From Burkholderiales bacterium (GTDB taxonomy: Bacteria; Pseudomonadota; Gammaproteobacteria; Burkholderiales; SG8-41): 64,000 nt of DNA. A program made the position numbers and the translations under genes. Numbering within the stretch: the stretch's first letter is position 1; each line of letters begins with the position of its first letter. The notes beneath the pieces were generated by a model. The model was not told where the DNA came from and searched no databases. It saw only the letters and a program-made list of their open reading frames with translations. The stretch covers positions 850,915-914,914 of the forward strand of contig DATAJS010000010.1 of the NCBI GenBank assembly GCA_036262035.1, written 5' to 3'. Shown piece after piece: positions 25,454 through 35,850 of the stretch.

Positions 25454-26364
25454 CCGCGCGCAACCCGGCGCTCGCGCGCGACGAGATGCTCGACCGCTTC
25501 TGCGACACCCTGTGGCTCGAGGACGGTCTCTCGAAGAAGACCATCGAGAGCTATCGCAGCGACCTGAACCTGTTCGGCCAGTGGCTCGCGACCACCCACG
25601 CCAAGGGACTGACCGACGCGGACCACGCCGACATCCAGGCCTACCTCGGCCATCGGTATACGAAGAAGACGCGCGCTTCGAGCGCGGCGCGTCTGCTGTC
25701 GAGCCTCAAGCGCTTCTATCGCTACCTCGTGCGCTCCAACGAGATCAAGGCCGATCCGACGCTCAGGATCGAGGCCCCCAAGCTGCCGCGAGGCCTGCCC
25801 AAGACCATCACCGAAGACGACGTCGAAGCCTTGCTGGCTCAGCCCGACGTGGAGACGCCGGTGGGCTTGCGCGACCGCGCGATGCTGGAGGTGCTGTACG
25901 CGAGCGGCCTGCGCGTCACCGAGCTGGTGACGCTGACCGCGTCGCAGCTGAGCCACGACATGGGCGTGGTGCGCGTGATGGGCAAAGGCTCGAAGGAGCG
26001 GCTCGTGCCGCTGGGGGAGGAAGCGCTGGCGTGGCTGAAGCGCTACCAGCGCGAAGCGCGGCCGGCGCTCCTCGGACGCAGGACCAGCGACGCGCTCTTC
26101 GTCACCGCGCGCGGCGGCGCGATGACGCGGCAGGCGTTCTGGTATCTGCTCAAGCGCTATGCGTTCGCCGCCACACCCGGCAAATCGATCTCACCGCACA
26201 CCCTGCGGCACGCGTTCGCGACGCATCTCCTGAACCACGGCGCCGATTTACGCGTGGTGCAGCTGCTGCTCGGCCACTCCGACATCTCGACCACGCAGAT
26301 CTACACCCACGTCGCGCGCGAGCGATTGAAGCAGCTCCACGCCAAGCATCACCCCAGGGGCTGA
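25450..26364 (+). CDS. xerD: Site-specific tyrosine recombinase XerD
   Basis: GTG start overlapping the ogt stop. 304 residues, matching XerD. The N-terminal SAM-like core-binding domain (residues ~10-100) is followed by the catalytic domain with Arg155 (GLRVTEL), Lys179 (GKGSKER), His250 and Arg253 (HTLRHAFA), His276 (LGHSDIS) and nucleophile Tyr285 (IYTHV), all in the spacing of E. coli XerD. It resolves chromosome dimers at dif with XerC, which is not in the window. No mobile-element context, so a housekeeping copy. Confidence 0.93.
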   Translation: MTARNPALARDEMLDRFCDTLWLEDGLSKKTIESYRSDLNLFGQWLATTHAKGLTDADHADIQAYLGHRYTKKTRASSAARLLSSLKRFYRYLVRSNEIKADPTLRIEAPKLPRGLPKTITEDDVEALLAQPDVETPVGLRDRAMLEVLYASGLRVTELVTLTASQLSHDMGVVRVMGKGSKERLVPLGEEALAWLKRYQREARPALLGRRTSDALFVTARGGAMTRQAFWYLLKRYAFAATPGKSISPHTLRHAFATHLLNHGADLRVVQLLLGHSDISTTQIYTHVARERLKQLHAKHHPRG

Positions 26365-26375
26365 AAGGGCTGTTT

Positions 26376-26480
26376 AACCTCAAAGGACGCAAAGGACGCC
26401 AAGGAAAGCTGAACATCGCGCACGCCTGACAATGCGACGCTAAATAACCTTTGCGTCCTTTGCGTCCTTGGCGGTCAACC
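26376..26480. repeat. GGACGCAAA-type array in two inverted arms
   Basis: Left arm AACCTCAAAGGACGCAAAGG then ACGCCAAGGAAAG; right arm AACCTTTGCGTCCTTTGCG then TCCTTGGCGGTCAACC. The arms, 26376-26409 and 26447-26480, can pair. Same family as 56974-57153 and 51333-51489. Lies between the converging xerD and folB genes. Confidence 0.9.
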
Positions 26481-26485
26481 GCTTT

Positions 26486-26839
26486 TCAAGTCCGCACGCC
26501 GCGCTCGATCGTCACGCCGAGGCGCTTCACGCCTTTCAGCGCGCCGAGCTTGGTCACGCTCGCGCGTATCCAGGGCGAGCCGAACTCGGTGAGCACGAGC
26601 TGGGCGATGTGCTCGGCGAGCGCTTCGACGAGCACGAAGCGATTGTCGACGAGGCTTTCCTGGATGCGTGCGACGACCTTGGCGTAATCGATGGTGTCGC
26701 CGATCCGGTCGGAGCGCTTGTCGCGCGGCGGCAGACCGAACTCGAGGTCGAACTGCACCGTCTGCGGCACGCGCCGCTCCCACTCGTAGACGCCGATCAG
26801 TATCTCGAGGCGAAAATCGCTGATGAATATGGTGTCCAC
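26486..26839 (-). CDS. folB: Dihydroneopterin aldolase
   Basis: 117 residues, the normal FolB length. Start codon GTG at 26839. Visible motifs: FISDFRLEILIGVYEWERR at the N-terminus (pterin-pocket region), TIDYAKVVARI, VEALAEHIAQL with the substrate-binding Glu, and VTKLGALKGVKRLGVTIER with the active-site Lys. It converts 7,8-dihydroneopterin to 6-hydroxymethyl-dihydropterin in folate synthesis. Divergent from plsY, a common neighbour in betaproteobacteria. Confidence 0.93.
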   Translation of the reverse strand: MDTIFISDFRLEILIGVYEWERRVPQTVQFDLEFGLPPRDKRSDRIGDTIDYAKVVARIQESLVDNRFVLVEALAEHIAQLVLTEFGSPWIRASVTKLGALKGVKRLGVTIERGVRT

Positions 26840-26928
26840 GAAATGCAGGAGTCAGGATTCAGAGGTCAGGGCGGGGCGCGCGCGGAATGCGGTTAAAATT
26901 CACCGCCGCATTGTAAGTGAAATAACCC

Positions 26929-27531
26929 GTGACGACTTTCGCGCTCGCCGTCATCGCCTATCTCATCGGCTCGATCTCTTTCGCAGTGGTCACGAGCCGC
27001 GCGTTCCGCCTGCCCGACCCGCGCACCTACGGCTCGCAGAATCCCGGTGCGACCAACGTGCTGCGCTCGGGCAAGAAAGCGGCGGCGGCGCTGACGCTGC
27101 TCGGGGACAGCCTCAAAGGCTGGGTGGCCGTCGTGATCGCCGCGACGTTCGCCGACAGCCAGACGCTCGAGCTCGCCAAAGCGCTCGCGGCGCTCGCGGC
27201 GGTGCTCGGCCACATGTACCCGGTCTTCCATCGCTTCCAGGGCGGCAAAGGTGTGGCGACCGCGCTGGGCGTGCTGTTCGGCCTCAACCTCTACGTCGCG
27301 CTCGGCACCGCCGCGACGTGGCTCGTCATCGTCTTCTTCTTCCGCATCTCGTCGCTGGCCGCGCTGGTGTCGGCGCTGTTCGCGCCGTTCGGCACGCTCA
27401 TGCTCTACAACGCCGGCCATCCGTATTTCGCGAGCGTGGCGGTCATCGCGGCGCTGCTCGTCTGGCGCCATCGCTCGAACATCCGCAACCTGCTGGCGGG
27501 CACCGAAGGGCGCCTCGGCAGCAGATCGTAG
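26929..27531 (+). CDS. plsY: Acyl-phosphate:glycerol-3-phosphate acyltransferase
   Basis: 200 residues with about five membrane helices. GTG start. The three cytoplasmic PlsY motifs are visible: IGSISFAVVTSR, the NPGATNVLRSGKKAAAALTL glycerol-phosphate/acyl-phosphate site, and HMYPVFHRFQGGKGVATALG. PlsY carries out the first acylation in phospholipid synthesis using acyl-phosphate made by PlsX. Its gene converges on tsaD with a 4-bp gap. Confidence 0.95.
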   Translation: MTTFALAVIAYLIGSISFAVVTSRAFRLPDPRTYGSQNPGATNVLRSGKKAAAALTLLGDSLKGWVAVVIAATFADSQTLELAKALAALAAVLGHMYPVFHRFQGGKGVATALGVLFGLNLYVALGTAATWLVIVFFFRISSLAALVSALFAPFGTLMLYNAGHPYFASVAVIAALLVWRHRSNIRNLLAGTEGRLGSRS

Positions 27532-27535
27532 GGCG

Positions 27536-28564
27536 CTACGAAGGAGGTTGCAGCTCCGCGAGATCCCACCGGGGCTTCACGCTGAACGCGAGTATTGAAG
27601 CATTCGCGTTCGAAAGGTCGCGCTGCAGGCGCAGCGCGCCTGCGAACGCGATCATCGCGCCGTTGTCGGTGCACAGATCGAGGTCGGGGTAGTACACGCG
27701 ATAACCCCGGGCCGCCGCGCGCGCGGAGAGCTTCTCGCGCAGGAGACGGTTCGCGCCGACGCCGCCCGCGACCACCAGCCGCGTAAGGCCGGTCTCTTCC
27801 AGCGCCGCAATCGACTTGGCGACGAGCACTTCGACGATCGCGGCCTGCACTTCAGCCGAAAGATCGGCGCGCGCGACGTCGTCCAGCGGAGCGGCATGCG
27901 CGGCGGTCAGCACCGCGGTCTTCAATCCGCTGAAGCTGAACTCGAGATTGCCGCTCGCGAGCATCGGGCGCGGCAGCTTGTACTTGCCGGCGCGGCCGTG
28001 CTCGGCGAGCCGGGCGATGGCGGGGCCGCCGGGATAGCCCAGCCCCATCAGCTTCGCGCTCTTGTCGAACGCTTCGCCCGCGGCGTCGTCGAGCGTCTCG
28101 CCGAGAAGTGTGTACTCACCCACGCCGTCCACCCGCATGAGCTGGGTGTGGCCGCCGGAGACGAGCAGGGCGACGAACGGGAATTCGGGCGCGGGATCGG
28201 CGAGGAGCGGCGACAGCAGGTGCCCTTCGAGGTGGTGCAGCCCGATCGCGGGCACGCCCAGCGCGTAGGCGAGCCCGTGCGCCGCGCTGGTGCCGACGAG
28301 GAGCGCGCCGGCGAGACCGGGACCCTCGGTGTAAGCGATCGCTTCGATATCCGGCAGCTCGAGGCCTGCGCGCGCCAGGACCTCGCGCGTGAGCGGCACC
28401 AGCCGCCGGATGTGGTCGCGGGACGCCAACTCGGGGACGACCCCGCCGTATTCGGCGTGCATTGCGACCTGGGAGTGCAGGGCGTGGGCGAGCAAGCCTT
28501 TGCCGGTGTCGTACAGCGCGACGCCGGTCTCGTCGCACGAGGTTTCGATACCGAGGACGACCAT
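27536..28564 (-). CDS. tsaD: tRNA N6-adenosine threonylcarbamoyltransferase
   Basis: 342 residues, full length for TsaD/Gcp. Motifs: [11 protein letters not shown] at the N-terminus, [11 protein letters not shown] with the metal ligands His111 and His115, [12 protein letters not shown] nucleotide loop, [19 protein letters not shown], and [13 protein letters not shown] with the last metal-binding Asp. It transfers threonylcarbamoyl to A37 of ANN-decoding tRNAs together with TsaB and TsaE, which are not here. Divergent from rpsU, as in many Proteobacteria; the two share a 121-bp promoter region. Confidence 0.96.
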   Translation of the reverse strand: MVVLGIETSCDETGVALYDTGKGLLAHALHSQVAMHAEYGGVVPELASRDHIRRLVPLTREVLARAGLELPDIEAIAYTEGPGLAGALLVGTSAAHGLAYALGVPAIGLHHLEGHLLSPLLADPAPEFPFVALLVSGGHTQLMRVDGVGEYTLLGETLDDAAGEAFDKSAKLMGLGYPGGPAIARLAEHGRAGKYKLPRPMLASGNLEFSFSGLKTAVLTAAHAAPLDDVARADLSAEVQAAIVEVLVAKSIAALEETGLTRLVVAGGVGANRLLREKLSARAAARGYRVYYPDLDLCTDNGAMIAFAGALRLQRDLSNANASILAFSVKPRWDLAELQPPS

Positions 28565-28583
28565 GGGGAAGAGAGGGAAAGCT

Positions 28584-28612
28584 TTGAAGCAGGGCGGGAT
28601 TTTGCTTATAAT
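28584..28612 (+). promoter_or_regulatory. Strong sigma70 promoter of the rpsU operon
   Basis: TTGAAG (28584-28589), a 17-bp spacer and a perfect TATAAT (28607-28612). It stands 74 bp before the rpsU start in the tsaD-rpsU divergent gap. Confidence 0.75.
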
Positions 28613-28685
28613 ACCCGCCTTTTCCCGCTCGCCGGGGGTTTAGCGCCCGCGGCAAGCTCATCCAACAGGAAACCCCCAGCCTTCT

Positions 28686-28898
28686 ATGCCGACCGTACGC
28701 GTCAAGGAAAACGAGCCATTCGAAGTGGCGCTTCGCCGCTTCAAGCGCACCGTGGAAAAGACCGGCCTTCTGACCGAGCTTCGCGCCCGCGAGTTCTACG
28801 AGAAGCCCACCTCGGAAAGAAAGCGCAAGCTCGCCGCCGCGATCAAGCGCCACCACAAGCGCCTGCGCTCGCAGCTCCTGCCGCCGAAACTCTACTGA
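28686..28898 (+). CDS. rpsU: 30S ribosomal protein S21
   Basis: 70 residues, typical of bS21: [20 protein letters not shown], then the basic helix [20 protein letters not shown]. It joins the 30S platform next to the anti-Shine-Dalgarno region. First gene of the macromolecular-synthesis operon (rpsU, yqeY-like, dnaG, rpoD), with a strong promoter just upstream. A tandem inverted array follows its stop. Confidence 0.97.
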   Translation: MPTVRVKENEPFEVALRRFKRTVEKTGLLTELRAREFYEKPTSERKRKLAAAIKRHHKRLRSQLLPPKLY

Positions 28899-28902
28899 GT
28901 TC

Positions 28903-28985
28903 AGTGAAGGGTCAGGGATGAAGGGTGAAGGGAGTTTCCTTCGCCCTTTTTGCTTTTGCCCTTCACCCTTCACGCATTCACCCTC
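28903..28985. repeat. GTGAAGGG-type array in two inverted arms (rpsU/yqeY gap)
   Basis: Left arm GTGAAGGGTCAGGGATGAAGGG then TGAAGGG; right arm CCCTTCACCCTTCACGCATTC. The stem could cover most of the gap between rpsU and the GatB/YqeY gene and might attenuate transcription, since CGCCCTTTTT occurs between the arms. Confidence 0.82.
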
Positions 28986-28993
28986 CACTCCCG

Positions 28994-29473
28994 ATGGCCC
29001 TCCGCGACCAGATCAACGAAGACTTGAAGACCGCGATGCGCGCAGGCGATGCCGCGCGCCGCGACGCGCTGCGCCTGCTGACCGCCGCGCTCAAGCAAAA
29101 AGAAGTGGACGAGCGCAAAGATCTGGCGCAGAAAAGCGGCGACGAGCGCAAATCGCTCGGGGATCCGGACGTGGTCGCGGTCATCGACAAGATGATCAAG
29201 CAGCGCCGCGATTCGATCGCTCAGTTCCGGCAGGGCGGACGCGGCGATCTGGCGGACAAGGAGCAGTTCGAGATCTCGGTGCTCGAGCGCTACATGCCCG
29301 CGGCGATGTCCGAAGCGGACATCGATGCCGCCATCGCCGCCGCGATCGCCGAGGCGGGCGCGAAGGGCCCGTCCGACATGGGCAAGGTCATGGGGCCGCT
29401 CAAGGCGAAGCTCGCCGGGCGCGCCGACATGTCGAAAGTTTCAGCGCGCGTAAAGCAAAAGCTCGCGGGCTGA
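28994..29473 (+). CDS. GatB/YqeY domain protein
   Basis: I chose the ATG at 28994 (MALRDQINEDLKTAMRAGD), because an upstream in-frame ATG would translate the repeat array. 159 residues, all one GatB/YqeY helical domain: LRLLTAALKQKEVDERK, IDKMIKQRRDSIAQFRQGGR, YMPAAMSEADIDAAI and PSDMGKVMGPLKAKLAGRAD. The family is related to the tail of the GatB amidotransferase subunit and may bind tRNA; its exact role is unknown. Position between rpsU and dnaG is conserved in many bacteria. Confidence 0.92.
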   Translation: MALRDQINEDLKTAMRAGDAARRDALRLLTAALKQKEVDERKDLAQKSGDERKSLGDPDVVAVIDKMIKQRRDSIAQFRQGGRGDLADKEQFEISVLERYMPAAMSEADIDAAIAAAIAEAGAKGPSDMGKVMGPLKAKLAGRADMSKVSARVKQKLAG

Positions 29474-29478
29474 ATCAG

Positions 29479-29560
29479 CGAGGAGAGAGGCGAGAGGGGA
29501 GAGGAGAGTCGCTGGCGCGCCGGCCGGTGTTTCTCCTATCTCCTTTCCCCTCTCTCCTTT
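29479..29560. repeat. GAGAGG-type array in two inverted arms (yqeY/dnaG gap)
   Basis: Left arm GAGGAGAGAGGCGAGAGGGG then AGAGGAGAG; right arm TTTCTCCTATCTCCTTTCCC then CTCTCTCCTTT. The purine-rich left and pyrimidine-rich right arms can pair. It fills nearly the whole gap before dnaG. Confidence 0.82.
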
Positions 29561-29573
29561 CTATAATCAGTCC

Positions 29574-31358
29574 GTGATCCCCCAGTCCTTCATCCAGGAT
29601 CTGCTCCATCGCGTCGACATCGTCGACGTCATCGACCGCTACGTTAAGCTGAAAAAAGCGGGCGCTAACTACGTCGCCTGCTGCCCGTTCCACGCCGAGA
29701 AGTCGCCCTCGTTCACGGTCGCGCCGACCAAGCAGTTCTATCACTGCTTCGGCTGCGGGGCGCACGGCACCGCGATCTCGTTCCTGATGGAGTACAGCGG
29801 CGTCGGCTTCGTCGACGCGGTCAAGGACCTCGCCCAGAGCGTCGGGATGAAAGTGCCCGAGCCCGAGCGAAGTGAGTACTCACAAAAGAAGGCGAGCGAG
29901 ACCCACGACCTCTACGGCGTGCTGCTCGAGGCGGCGCGCTACTACCGCTCGCAGCTCAAGGATTCCCCACGCGCGGTGGAATACCTCAAGGGCCGCGGCC
30001 TGTCCGGCGACATCGCCAAACGTTTCGGCATCGGCTATGCACCCGATGCGTGGCAGAACCTCGACCAGGCGTTCGAAGACTACGGCGCCAAGCCGCTCGT
30101 CACCTCGGGTCTGGTCAAGCAGGGCGAGGGGAGCAAGCGCTACGACGTGTTCCGGGACCGCATCATGTTCCCGATCGTCGACGTGCGCGGCAACGTGATC
30201 GGCTTCGGCGGCCGCGTGCTCGACAAGGGCGAGCCCAAATACCTCAACTCGCCCGAGACCCCGGTCTTCGAAAAAGGCCGTGAGCTCTACGGCCTGTACC
30301 AGGCGCGCCGCGCCATCCACGACGCCGGCCGGGTGCTGGTCGTCGAAGGCTATATGGACGTGGTCGCGCTGGCGCAGCACGGTGTGGGCTACGCCGTGGC
30401 GACGCTCGGCACCGCCACCACCGGCCTGCACGTGCAGAAGCTCTTTCGCCAGGCCGACGAGGTCGTGTTCTCGTTCGACGGCGATGCCGCCGGGCGCCGC
30501 GCCGCGTGGCGCGCGCTGGAGAACAGCCTGCCCGAGCTCGTCGACGGCAAATCGGTGCGCTTTCTCTTCCTGCCGCAGGGCGAAGACCCGGACACCTACA
30601 TCCGCCAACACGGCAAGGACGGGTTCGAGGCGCTGCTCGGCTCGGCGGTCCCGCTGTCGCGCTACCTCCTCGACGAGCTCTCGAGCCGCTCCGACCTCGC
30701 GTCGGCCGAAGGCCGCGCGGCCCTGGTGAGCGCCGCCAAACCGCTCGTCACGAAGCTCCAGAAGAGCGCTTTCCGCGCGCAGGTGCTGCATGCGCTCGCC
30801 GAGCGCGCGCGGCTCGCCGTCGGCGAAGTCGAGGCGCTGTGCGGCCTCGCCGCCAGCGACGCCGGCGCGCGCGCCAGGGCCGCCCCGCCACCGCTCAAGG
30901 CGCCGCGCGCCAAGACCGCGCCCTCGTTGCCGCGCGAAGCGCTGCGCCTGGTCATCAGTGCGCCCCAGCTCGCCGAAACCATGACCGACGACCAGCGGCG
31001 GCTGCTCGCCGGCGATCCGGATTACGCGCCGGTCGCGGGTCTGGTCGACCGCATTCGCGACGCGGGAATAAGCACCACGGGCGCCCTGTTCCAGGCCTTG
31101 CGCGAGTGGCCGGACGCCGACCTGTACGAATCGTTCGCCGGCGAGGTGCTGGAAGAGACGGCGTCATTCGACGATGCCCGGGCGGACCTCGAAGGCATCC
31201 TGGGCAAGCTCGAGCTGCACCGCGTCGAAGCCGAGTACGGGGAGCTGGTGTCCCGCGGCGTCAGCACCGAAGCCGAGCGCGAGCGATTCAACGCGCTGAG
31301 GGCGAAACTGGGTGAACTTAAAGGCGGGCGCCGAGTCGGAAACGTTCCGCCGGTCTAA
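29574..31358 (+). CDS. dnaG: DNA primase
   Basis: 594 residues from a GTG start. The N-terminal CHC2 zinc ribbon (CCPFHAEK with Cys37/His40, then YHCFGCGAHG with Cys58 and Cys61) is followed by the catalytic core with the FGIGYAP and YLNSPETPVFEKG regions and the TOPRIM domain (VLVVEGYMDVVAL, then VVFSFDGDAAGRRAA). The C-terminal part is helical and suits DnaB-helicase binding. It synthesises RNA primers for replication. A TATAAT stands only 6 bp before the start codon. Confidence 0.96.
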   Translation: MIPQSFIQDLLHRVDIVDVIDRYVKLKKAGANYVACCPFHAEKSPSFTVAPTKQFYHCFGCGAHGTAISFLMEYSGVGFVDAVKDLAQSVGMKVPEPERSEYSQKKASETHDLYGVLLEAARYYRSQLKDSPRAVEYLKGRGLSGDIAKRFGIGYAPDAWQNLDQAFEDYGAKPLVTSGLVKQGEGSKRYDVFRDRIMFPIVDVRGNVIGFGGRVLDKGEPKYLNSPETPVFEKGRELYGLYQARRAIHDAGRVLVVEGYMDVVALAQHGVGYAVATLGTATTGLHVQKLFRQADEVVFSFDGDAAGRRAAWRALENSLPELVDGKSVRFLFLPQGEDPDTYIRQHGKDGFEALLGSAVPLSRYLLDELSSRSDLASAEGRAALVSAAKPLVTKLQKSAFRAQVLHALAERARLAVGEVEALCGLAASDAGARARAAPPPLKAPRAKTAPSLPREALRLVISAPQLAETMTDDQRRLLAGDPDYAPVAGLVDRIRDAGISTTGALFQALREWPDADLYESFAGEVLEETASFDDARADLEGILGKLELHRVEAEYGELVSRGVSTEAERERFNALRAKLGELKGGRRVGNVPPV

Positions 31359-31652
31359 CACGCTGGCGGCCGCGCTAAACTCGATCTACGATCGACGATT
31401 TGAACCGGCGCGTCCTCAGGGGAGGCCGCGCCTATTGAAAGAACCGCACGCGCCCCCATCGGAAAGAGAGGCGGACGGCGGCAAGAATGGGCGGTGCGCG
31501 GCGGCTCCCGAAGCAAGGTTCGCGCCCGATTTGCAAGTCTTATTTAATCGAAACAACGATTTATCGCAGAATCTTTAGGGCCTGAGGACAGGTCTTAGGG
31601 TATAATATTCGGTTTTTTCAACGCACCACATTCAAGCCGCGGGGCACCGGAC
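31359..31652. other. dnaG-rpoD intergenic region
   Basis: 294 bp without a convincing gene. The last ~150 bp are clearly more AT-rich than the surroundings (ATTTAATCGAAACAACGATT), as expected for a promoter region. A perfect TATAAT at 31601-31606 lies 47 bp before rpoD; no matching -35 hexamer is seen at 16-18 bp. An 88-codon frame across it has no coding character. Confidence 0.6.
31601..31606 (+). promoter_or_regulatory. -10 box of a probable rpoD promoter
   Basis: GGGTATAATATTC gives a perfect -10 hexamer. The -35 position holds GGGCCT, a poor match, so an activator or an extended element may be needed. Confidence 0.5.
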
Positions 31653-34067
<2,415 letters not shown>

Positions 34068-34087
34068 CGCCGGGCCCGCTCGACATG

Positions 34088-34125
34088 AACCGCGTGCAAT
34101 GCGACCGTTGCACGCGGTTTTTTTT
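34088..34125 (+). terminator. Rho-independent terminator of the rpoD operon
   Basis: AACCGCGTGCAA pairs perfectly with TTGCACGCGGTT across an 8-nt loop and is followed by a T run. It ends 15 bp before the next start codon. Confidence 0.93.
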
Positions 34126-34140
34126 CGTCCGCAGCTTCTG

Positions 34141-35850
34141 ATGCTCTGGCGCGCGCTGCGCTCGGCGTTCAAGCCCCGCGCGTCGGCCGAGCCGCGGGTG
34201 CGGCGCGCGCTCGACCTCTCGCGCGCCGGCCTGCACGCCGAAGCCGAAGCGCTTCTGCGTCGCGCGGTCGCCGAGCATCCGCGCGACGCGGCCGCCGCGA
34301 CCAATCTCGCGGTCGCGCTGCTCGAGCAGGACCGCGCCGCACATGCGGTGACTTGGCTCACCCGCGCCCTCGAGATCGACGCCGGGTTCGCGCCCGCTCA
34401 TTTCAACTACGCGCACGTGCTGAAGATCAACGGCCGCCTTGCCGATGCGCTGTCCCACTATCGCGCGGCGGCGCACGCCCGGAATGCGATGCCCGAGGCG
34501 CACGAGGCGCTGATGTACGCGGCGCTGGAAGCGTGCGACTGGGATGCGGCCGAGGCCGTGGCTGCCGAGCTGCGCGAACGCGCGGCGCGAGAGCCGGCAG
34601 AACTCTGGATGAAGCGCGTCTCGCCGCTGACCGCGGCGTATCTCGGCCTCGACGCCGGGCAGTGCAAGGCGGTCGCGGCGTTCCACGCGCCGCCCCCCGC
34701 GCGCGAGGCGCTCGTTCGCCGTCGCGACCGAAGCGCGCGTCCCGGCCGTCTTCGCATCGCCTATCTCTCGCGAGATTTCCGCGACCATCCGGTGGGACAC
34801 GTGCTGAAGAGCGCGCTCGCCCACCACGATCGCTCGCGCTTCGAAGTGCACGCGTATTCGTGGGGCGGCGGCGACGACAGCGTCTATCGCCGCGCGATCG
34901 CCGACAGCGTCGATCGCTTCGTCGACATCTCGCGCATGGGCGACGACGAGGCGGCGCGCTCGATCGCCGGCGCCGGCGTGGATCTCGCGATCGACCTCAT
35001 GGGCCACACAACCGGCAACCGCCTCGGCATCCTGGCGAAGCGGCCCGCACCCGTGCAGGCGCATTACCTCGGTTACCCCGGCACCACGGGCGCCGCTTAT
35101 GTCGACTGCTTCGTCGGCGATGCGATCGCGACGCCCGCGCACCTGGACGCGCAGTTCAGCGAGCGCATCGTGCGCGTCGAGCAGTGTTTCATGGTCGCGG
35201 ACGGCGGCGACGCGCTCGCGGCGCCGGCCACGTCGCGAGCGGCGCACGGCCTGCCCGGGGACGCGTTGGTCTGCTGCAACTTCGGTGATCCGTCGCGCAT
35301 CACCCGCCGCACCTTCGAGCTGTGGCTGACGATCCTCGCACGCGAGCCGCGCGCGCTGCTGTGGCTGCGCAAGACCAACCCGCTCGCGGCGGAGAACCTG
35401 CGTGCGCGCGCGAGCGCGTGCGGGCTCGATCCGGCGCGCATCGTCTTCGCCGAGCGCGTCGCCGGCAAGCCCGCGCATCTCGCGCGCCTGGGGTGCGCCG
35501 ACCTCGCGCTCGATACGCTCGGTTGGTACAACGGACACAGCACGACCGCCGATCTCCTGTGGGCGGGGGTGCCGGTCCTCACCGCGCCGGGAGAGACGTT
35601 CGCGAGCCGCGTCGCGGCGAGCCTCGTCAGCGCGGCGGGCGGCGGCGAGCTCGTGGTCGACGGAGACGACGCGTACGCCGATGCGGCGCTGTCGCTCGCA
35701 CGCGACCCTGCGCGCACCCGAGCGCTGCACCGGCAGATGCTCGAAGCGCGCACGTCTGCGCCGTTCTTCGATACGCCGGCACTGGTGCGCGGTCTCGAGG
35801 ATGCGTTCGAGCGGATGTACGCCGAGCGCCTTGGGGAGCTTATTGCCTGA
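34141..35850 (+). CDS. TPR protein with OGT-like (GT41) glycosyltransferase domain
   Basis: 569 residues. N-terminal tetratricopeptide repeats ([60 protein letters not shown]) precede a C-terminal SPINDLY/OGT-type GT-B domain: [54 protein letters not shown] and [20 protein letters not shown]. Such proteins transfer GlcNAc to proteins or build polysaccharide; bacterial targets are mostly unknown. I chose the ATG at 34141 because an upstream one lies in the rpoD terminator. It overlaps the converging gene by 11 bp. Confidence 0.87.
   Translation: MLWRALRSAFKPRASAEPRVRRALDLSRAGLHAEAEALLRRAVAEHPRDAAAATNLAVALLEQDRAAHAVTWLTRALEIDAGFAPAHFNYAHVLKINGRLADALSHYRAAAHARNAMPEAHEALMYAALEACDWDAAEAVAAELRERAAREPAELWMKRVSPLTAAYLGLDAGQCKAVAAFHAPPPAREALVRRRDRSARPGRLRIAYLSRDFRDHPVGHVLKSALAHHDRSRFEVHAYSWGGGDDSVYRRAIADSVDRFVDISRMGDDEAARSIAGAGVDLAIDLMGHTTGNRLGILAKRPAPVQAHYLGYPGTTGAAYVDCFVGDAIATPAHLDAQFSERIVRVEQCFMVADGGDALAAPATSRAAHGLPGDALVCCNFGDPSRITRRTFELWLTILAREPRALLWLRKTNPLAAENLRARASACGLDPARIVFAERVAGKPAHLARLGCADLALDTLGWYNGHSTTADLLWAGVPVLTAPGETFASRVAASLVSAAGGGELVVDGDDAYADAALSLARDPARTRALHRQMLEARTSAPFFDTPALVRGLEDAFERMYAERLGELIA

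Noticed and set aside
25450-26364. XerD as a mobile-element integrase
   Set aside because: Sequence spacing equals housekeeping XerD and the gene is coupled to ogt with no phage or plasmid genes around.
31312-31578. 88-codon frame between dnaG and rpoD
   Set aside because: Overlaps the dnaG end, has no ribosome-binding site, and runs through the AT-rich promoter region.
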